Assembly: GCA_002378585.1 (NCBI GenBank)
Contig: DFSJ01000042.1
Coordinates: 8,343-18,601 of the forward strand
Reading direction: 5' to 3'
DNA: 10,259 nucleotides
DNA from: Flavobacteriaceae bacterium UBA3440
GTDB taxonomy: Bacteria; Bacteroidota; Bacteroidia; Flavobacteriales; Flavobacteriaceae
A model generated the notes under the pieces. The model was not told the origin of the DNA, did no database searches, and saw only the letters and a list, made by a program, of their open reading frames with translations. A program made the translations under genes and the position numbers. Below are positions 6,982-10,259 of this stretch, one piece after another. Position 1 is the stretch's first letter, and the number at the start of each line of letters is the position of its first letter.

Positions 6982-7797
6982 TTAAGCAGATACGCTGTAT
7001 TCTCGGAGCGCATCATTGAGTGATGTTTTCTTGTCCGTACTTTCCTTTCTAGTTCCGATGATCAATGCACAGGGAACTTGGTAGGTCCCTGCATTAAATG
7101 TTTTTGTGTAGCTTCCAGGGATGACCACAGATCGAGCGGGTACATAACCCTTGTATTCTAAGGGCTCAGTTCCTGTGACGTCAATAATTTTAGTGGATGC
7201 AGTCAACACTACATTGGCGCCAAGAACAGCCTCTCGCTCCACGCGAATACCCTCAACGACGATACATCGCGATCCGACAAACACATCATCTTCAATGACT
7301 ACAGGGGCCGCTTGTAAAGGTTCTAACACACCGCCAATCCCTACGCCACCACTGAGGTGTACATTTTTGCCAATCTGAGCACAACTACCCACAGTAGCCC
7401 AGGTATCTACCATAGTGCCTGTGTCAACATAGGCACCAATATTCACGTAACTAGGCATCAATATGGTTCCAGGAGCAATGTAGGCTCCATGTCTTGCTAC
7501 AGCATGAGGAACCACCCTAATACCTTTTTCAGCATAGCCTCGTTTCAGCGGCATTTTGTCATGGAATTCAAAGATACCCAATTCATGGGTTTCCATCTGT
7601 TGGATCGGGAAGTAAAGCACCACTGCTTTTTTTACCCACTCATTGATTACCCAACCCGATGAGGAAGGTTCTGCACACCTGAGCTGACCGCTGTCTACCA
7701 ATTCGATGACACTTCTGATGGTTTGTTGTGTTTTCTCGGTTTTTAGTAAAGATCGATCTTCCCAAGCAGCTTCAATAATGGATCTAAATTCAGTCAT
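6982..7797 (-). CDS. dapD: 2,3,4,5-tetrahydropyridine-2,6-dicarboxylate N-succinyltransferase
   Basis: DapD succinylates tetrahydrodipicolinate with succinyl-CoA in the succinylase branch of the diaminopimelate/lysine pathway, feeding peptidoglycan and protein synthesis. The 271 residues match the usual length (about 274 in E. coli). The N-terminal helical domain starts ATG, TEFRSIIEAAWEDR. From about residue 95 to 235 run the hexapeptide repeats of a left-handed beta-helix, including GAYIAPGTILMPSYVNIGAY, VDTWATVGSCAQIGKNVHLS and the family-typical GVGIGGVLEPLQA. The protein should act as a cytoplasmic trimer. It is a single-gene unit on the minus strand with a probable promoter at 7817-7824 and a leader of about 12 bases. 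No regulatory lysine riboswitch or similar leader fits in the 94-base divergent spacer. Confidence 0.97.
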   Translation of the reverse strand: MTEFRSIIEAAWEDRSLLKTEKTQQTIRSVIELVDSGQLRCAEPSSSGWVINEWVKKAVVLYFPIQQMETHELGIFEFHDKMPLKRGYAEKGIRVVPHAVARHGAYIAPGTILMPSYVNIGAYVDTGTMVDTWATVGSCAQIGKNVHLSGGVGIGGVLEPLQAAPVVIEDDVFVGSRCIVVEGIRVEREAVLGANVVLTASTKIIDVTGTEPLEYKGYVPARSVVIPGSYTKTFNAGTYQVPCALIIGTRKESTDKKTSLNDALREYSVSA

Positions 7798-7816
7798 GTC
7801 TCGTTATTTTGAGGCG

Positions 7817-7824
7817 CAAATATA
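7817..7824 (-). promoter_or_regulatory. Probable dapD -7 promoter element (TATATTTG)
   Basis: Read on the minus strand this is TATATTTG, an exact TAnnTTTG match, 19 bases before the dapD ATG. Transcription should begin near 7810, giving a leader of about 12 bases. A TTG lies 25 bases upstream of it on the same strand, slightly beyond the usual 19-22 spacing for a -33 element. Confidence 0.55.
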
Positions 7825-7877
7825 AACCAGGATATTTTATTTGGCATCCCAATCCCTTCAAATCACAAATTAAGCTG

Positions 7878-7885
7878 TAATTTTG
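7878..7885 (+). promoter_or_regulatory. Candidate ruvX operon -7 element (TAATTTTG)
   Basis: TAATTTTG matches TAnnTTTG exactly and ends 6 bases before the ATG at 7892, so the expected first transcribed base is at or next to the start codon. No TTG is found at the -33 position, so this is a candidate only. Confidence 0.4.
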
Positions 7886-7891
7886 TCAAAA

Positions 7892-8305
7892 ATGAGCAGA
7901 ATACTCGCCTTAGACTACGGAACCAAGCGCACAGGCATTGCTGTAACCGACCCTTTGCAGTTGATTGCATCCGGTTTGTGTACAGTGAATACCCCTGAGT
8001 TGATGACTTTTCTACAGCAGTATTTATCCGAAGAATCGGTTGCCTGTGTAGTTCTGGGCGCCCCCAGAAGGTGGGATAACACCACGGGACCCATAGAAGA
8101 CGAAATACAAGCCTTTATTCAGCGCTTCCAATCTTTGTTCCCTCTGATGCCTTTAGATCGCCAAGATGAACGGTTTACTTCAATGATGGCTCAACAAGCC
8201 ATGATTGATGGAGGGCTTAAAAAAGCTAAACGCCAAGATAAAGCCCTAGTGGATCAAATAAGTGCTACACTAATTCTACAATCCTACTTAACTAAAAAAA
8301 GATGA
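7892..8305 (+). CDS. ruvX: RuvX/YqgF family Holliday junction resolvase-like nuclease
   Basis: This 137-residue protein has the RNase H-like fold of YqgF, implicated in processing the 5' end of pre-16S rRNA and also called a putative Holliday junction resolvase. The N-terminal ILALDYGTKRTGIAVTD (4-20) contains the first catalytic Asp (D8). VACVVLGAPRRWDN is the second strand region. DERFTSMMAQQAM and the C-terminal KALVDQISATLILQSYL give the remaining acidic residues. Length matches E. coli YqgF (138). The ATG at 7892 is preferred over an in-frame TTG at 7883, which would overlap the candidate -7 element and add three residues lacking in the family. The stop overlaps the def start as ATGA, so the two are probably translationally coupled at the head of a four-gene operon. 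Confidence 0.93.
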   Translation: MSRILALDYGTKRTGIAVTDPLQLIASGLCTVNTPELMTFLQQYLSEESVACVVLGAPRRWDNTTGPIEDEIQAFIQRFQSLFPLMPLDRQDERFTSMMAQQAMIDGGLKKAKRQDKALVDQISATLILQSYLTKKR

Positions 8306-8892
8306 TACTTCCCATAGTTGCATATGGCGATCCAGTATTGCGCCAAAAATGTGCTGAAATAACACCCGACTATCCTGAGCTGGATGTTTTGATTGAAAAT
8401 ATGTTTGCCACCATGTACCACGCCAGTGGTGTAGGTCTTGCCGCCCCCCAAATAGGGTTGAATATTCGACTTTTTGTGGTGGACACCAAGGCTTTTTCTC
8501 AAGATGAGGAACTCAGTGCAGAAGAGCAAACAGAACTCGCACAGTTTAAGAAAGTATTGATCAATCCGATGTTGATCGAAGAAGATGGTGAACCGTGGTC
8601 ATTCAACGAAGGATGCCTCAGTATACCGGATATTCACGAAGAAGTATCTAGAAAACCTCATATAGTTTTGCGTTACCAGGATCAACAGTTTGTGGTCCAC
8701 GAGCAACCATTTACGGGACTCATTGCCCGTGTGATTCAACACGAGTACGATCACATTGAGGGTGTATTGTTTATCGATAAATTATCCCCATTAAAAAAAC
8801 GTTTGCTTCAGAGAAAGCTAACAGACATCACTCAGGGCAAAGCAAGTCCTAGTTACCGCATGAAGTTTCCGAGTATAAAATCAAAAAAATAA
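8302..8892 (+). CDS. def: Peptide deformylase
   Basis: Peptide deformylase removes the N-formyl group from nascent proteins in the cytoplasm. All three signature motifs are intact in the 196 residues: GVGLAAPQIG (43-52), EGCLSIP (103-109, metal ligand Cys105) and QHEYDH (146-151, metal ligands His147 and His151, catalytic Glu148). Between the first two motifs sits an acidic insertion at about 66-82 (DEELSAEEQTEL), longer than the E. coli enzyme has there; similar inserts occur in other Bacteroidota as far as I recall. The C-terminal tail is basic. The ATG overlaps the ruvX stop by four bases. A 43-base gap to the next gene contains a short GGC/GCC inverted repeat but no convincing terminator, so read-through is likely. 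Confidence 0.97.
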   Translation: MILPIVAYGDPVLRQKCAEITPDYPELDVLIENMFATMYHASGVGLAAPQIGLNIRLFVVDTKAFSQDEELSAEEQTELAQFKKVLINPMLIEEDGEPWSFNEGCLSIPDIHEEVSRKPHIVLRYQDQQFVVHEQPFTGLIARVIQHEYDHIEGVLFIDKLSPLKKRLLQRKLTDITQGKASPSYRMKFPSIKSKK

Positions 8893-8935
8893 TCAAAAAA
8901 CGGCCTAAAGCCCATTCTCAATTCATTTTCTATTT

Positions 8936-9370
8936 ATGCAACTCGACAAAATTGTATCTATTCCAGGTAAACCCGGACTTTTTGAAATCATCACACAAAC
9001 TCGTGCTGGATTTGTTGCACAGTCTTTGTTGGATGGAAAAAAAATCAGTATTGCGTTTAAAAACAACATCAGTGTTTTAAATGAAATTGCTATTTATACC
9101 CTAGATGAAGAAGTACCACTTAAAGAAGTATTTCAAAAAATCTGGGATAAAGAAAATGGCAGCGCTACTACTGTATCGCACAAAGCGGATAAAGATGCCT
9201 TGGAGGCCTATTTCTTTGAAGTACTCCCCAATTTTGACGAAGACCGTGTTTATCCAAGTGATATCAAGAAAGTGCTTCAGTGGTACAACTTGCTGCTAGA
9301 AAAAAACCTGCTCGCACCAGTACAAATCAAAACAGATGAACCCGAGATCGAGTCAGCTCCAGGCGTTTGA
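8936..9370 (+). CDS. DUF5606 family protein
   Basis: A 144-residue protein of the Bacteroidota-restricted DUF5606 family, of unknown function. The N-terminal half, LDKIVSIPGKPGLFEIITQT and VAQSLLDGKKI, looks like a small beta-barrel-like domain. After a Lys/Glu-rich linker, a second conserved block, DALEAYFFEVLPNFDEDRVY (88-107) and SDIKKVLQWYNLLLEKN, looks helical. There is no signal peptide, membrane helix or recognised catalytic motif, so it is probably cytoplasmic. It lies 43 bases after def and its last 35 bases overlap mazG in another frame, so it is probably cotranscribed and translationally coupled with mazG. The association with def and mazG suggests a housekeeping role, which is inference. 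Confidence 0.85.
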   Translation: MQLDKIVSIPGKPGLFEIITQTRAGFVAQSLLDGKKISIAFKNNISVLNEIAIYTLDEEVPLKEVFQKIWDKENGSATTVSHKADKDALEAYFFEVLPNFDEDRVYPSDIKKVLQWYNLLLEKNLLAPVQIKTDEPEIESAPGV

Positions 9371-10103
9371 TCGCTTGTTAACCATCATGGATGAACTCAG
9401 GGCTCAATGTCCTTGGGATCAAAAACAAACCTTTGAGACGCTTCGTCCATTGACTATTGAGGAAACCTATGAACTGGCTGATGCCATTTTGGAAGGGGAT
9501 GCCAGGGAAATTGCCAAAGAGGTAGGTGACTTGATGCTTCATTTAGTTTTTTACGCCAAAATTGGCAGTGAAAAGCAGCAGTTTGATATTGCCGACGTGA
9601 TTAATCAATTATGCGAGAAACTGATACATCGCCACCCCCATATCTACGGTGATGTCGTTGTGGCTGACGAACAAGAAGTAAAAAGAAATTGGGAACAATT
9701 AAAACTAAAAGAGGGTCAAAAAGGAGTGTTGGCCGGTGTTCCTAAGGGTCTTCCTGCCCTTGTGAAGGCGACCAGAATACAAGAAAAAGCGGCAGGCGTT
9801 GGTTTTGATTGGGAAAATTCGACCCAAGTTTGGTCTAAGGTTGAAGAGGAAATAGCCGAGTTTTTGTCGGAGGTTAAACAAAAGAACCAGCAAAAAGCAG
9901 AGGAGGAGTTTGGGGATGTACTTTTTTCTCTGATCAATTATGCCAGGTTTCAAGGAATAGACCCTGAAAGTTCACTCGAAAGAACCAATAAAAAATTTAT
10001 CCAACGATTTGCGCATATGGAAGCCTCCATGAGCGCACAACAACGAACTTGGTCGTCTTATACTCTTGAGGAATTAGAGTCATTGTGGCAGCAAGCCAAA
10101 TAG
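9336..10103 (+). CDS. mazG: Nucleoside triphosphate pyrophosphohydrolase MazG
   Basis: MazG hydrolyses (d)NTPs to monophosphate and pyrophosphate, clearing aberrant nucleotides and, in E. coli, influencing the stringent response. The 255 residues hold two tandem MazG domains. The first has LLTIMDELRAQCPWDQKQTF (14-33), the metal-binding EETYE (Glu42, Glu43, Glu46) and EVGDLMLHLVFYAKI (Glu62, Asp65). The second has KVEEEIAEFLSE and KAEEEFGDVLFSLINYARF, with KATRIQEKAAGVGFDW between them. Length is close to the E. coli protein (263). The ATG at 9336 keeps the usual N-terminal SQLQAFDRL segment and makes a 35-base overlap with the DUF5606 gene. It is the last gene of the ruvX operon; no hairpin terminator is seen in the following 50 bases. 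Confidence 0.96.
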   Translation: MNPRSSQLQAFDRLLTIMDELRAQCPWDQKQTFETLRPLTIEETYELADAILEGDAREIAKEVGDLMLHLVFYAKIGSEKQQFDIADVINQLCEKLIHRHPHIYGDVVVADEQEVKRNWEQLKLKEGQKGVLAGVPKGLPALVKATRIQEKAAGVGFDWENSTQVWSKVEEEIAEFLSEVKQKNQQKAEEEFGDVLFSLINYARFQGIDPESSLERTNKKFIQRFAHMEASMSAQQRTWSSYTLEELESLWQQAK

Positions 10104-10136
10104 TTGAGTCCAGACCCATCTAATCCTTTATCTTAG
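10104..10136 (+). promoter_or_regulatory. Candidate promoter for the MATE exporter gene
   Basis: A TTG at 10104-10106 (possible -33 element) is followed after 22 bases by TATCTTAG at 10129-10136, which differs by one base from TAnnTTTG. Transcription would start near 10143, giving a leader of about 16 bases before the TTG start codon. Of the promoters seen here it has the best spacing but an imperfect -7 box. Confidence 0.45.
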
Positions 10137-10158
10137 CACTTTAAATCGATACAATTTG

Positions 10159-10259
10159 TTGACCAAGTACACCAAGGAATTTGCCTATAACCTGAAGCTT
10201 TCTTTTCCTGTCATTTTAGGATTATTGGGGCACACATTTGTCGCATTTGCCGATAATAT
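10159..10259 (+). CDS. MATE family efflux transporter, N-terminal fragment
   Basis: The window ends inside this gene. The visible 33 complete codons give an N-terminus (TKYTKEFAYNLKLSFPVI) leading into the first membrane helix with LGHTFVAFADNI, the pattern typical of NorM-type MATE exporters, which use Na+ or H+ gradients to expel cationic drugs and dyes. There is no ATG in the frame before the conserved segment; TTG at 10159, or the adjacent TTG at 10156, is the most plausible start. The candidate promoter at 10104-10136 would give it a message separate from mazG. The family call rests on a short segment but the pattern is characteristic. Confidence 0.7.
   Translation, partial: MTKYTKEFAYNLKLSFPVILGLLGHTFVAFADN

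Noticed and set aside
7357..7662. Plus-strand 101-codon open frame opposite dapD
   Set aside because: It is antisense to a secure gene and its Thr/His/Ser-rich product looks like the shadow of the hexapeptide-repeat coding region.
7883..7891. TTG start at 7883 for ruvX
   Set aside because: It adds three residues before the family's usual N-terminus and lies within the candidate -7 element; the ATG at 7892 fits better.
7798..7891. Riboswitch or attenuator controlling dapD
   Set aside because: The divergent spacer is 94 bases and the likely leader about 12 bases, too short for a known lysine riboswitch; no hairpin pair is seen.
8893..8935. GGCCTAAAGCC inverted repeat after def as a terminator
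   Set aside because: The stem is only three to four pairs and no T-run follows, and the downstream genes lack a clear promoter, so read-through is more likely.

Overview
The window looks like a chromosomal housekeeping stretch of an aerobic member of the Bacteroidota, most likely Flavobacteriales (Cryomorphaceae/Schleiferiaceae-like). This rests on the DUF5606 protein next to MazG, the Cox15-type heme A synthase with a long first loop, a pRiA4b ORF-3-like protein, and exact TAnnTTTG -7 promoter elements in place of sigma70 boxes, with little Shine-Dalgarno signal. The placement is by recognition only; no search was run. Coding density is very high, and no RNA gene, CRISPR array, insertion sequence or long repeat was seen.

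Layout. (1) Bases 1-681, + strand: the 3' part of a protein of unknown function with kinase-like catalytic motifs. (2) Bases 678-6087, - strand: a compact six-gene run, read from right to left: glycosyltransferase, threonylcarbamoyl-AMP synthase (Sua5/YrdC), CCA tRNA nucleotidyltransferase, heme A synthase, pRiA4b ORF-3-like protein, NA37/YejK-type nucleoid-associated protein. Junctions are overlaps of 40, 4 and 4 bases, then gaps of 1 and 15. (3) Bases 6145-6975, + strand: a second, unrelated GT2-type glycosyltransferase, divergent from the first across 57 bases. (4) Bases 6982-7797, - strand: dapD. (5) Bases 7892-10103, + strand: ruvX, def, a DUF5606 gene and mazG in a likely operon. (6) From 10159, + strand: the start of a MATE-family exporter that runs off the window.

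How the genes work together. The minus-strand operon pairs two tRNA-maturation enzymes (t6A37 precursor synthesis and 3'-CCA addition/repair) with heme A synthesis for cytochrome oxidase and two small-family proteins of unclear role. The plus-strand operon groups recombination/rRNA processing (RuvX), N-terminal protein maturation (Def) and nucleotide-pool cleaning (MazG). dapD serves lysine and peptidoglycan synthesis. The two glycosyltransferases probably decorate surface polysaccharide, but no polysaccharide cluster surrounds them.

I found no convincing new multi-gene system. The points most worth a second look are the kinase-like motifs in the first gene, an Asn where the first heme-ligand His of CtaA/Cox15 is expected, the pRiA4b-like gene with a strongly acidic tail inside a housekeeping operon, and -7 elements so close to start codons that leaderless or near-leaderless mRNAs are likely.
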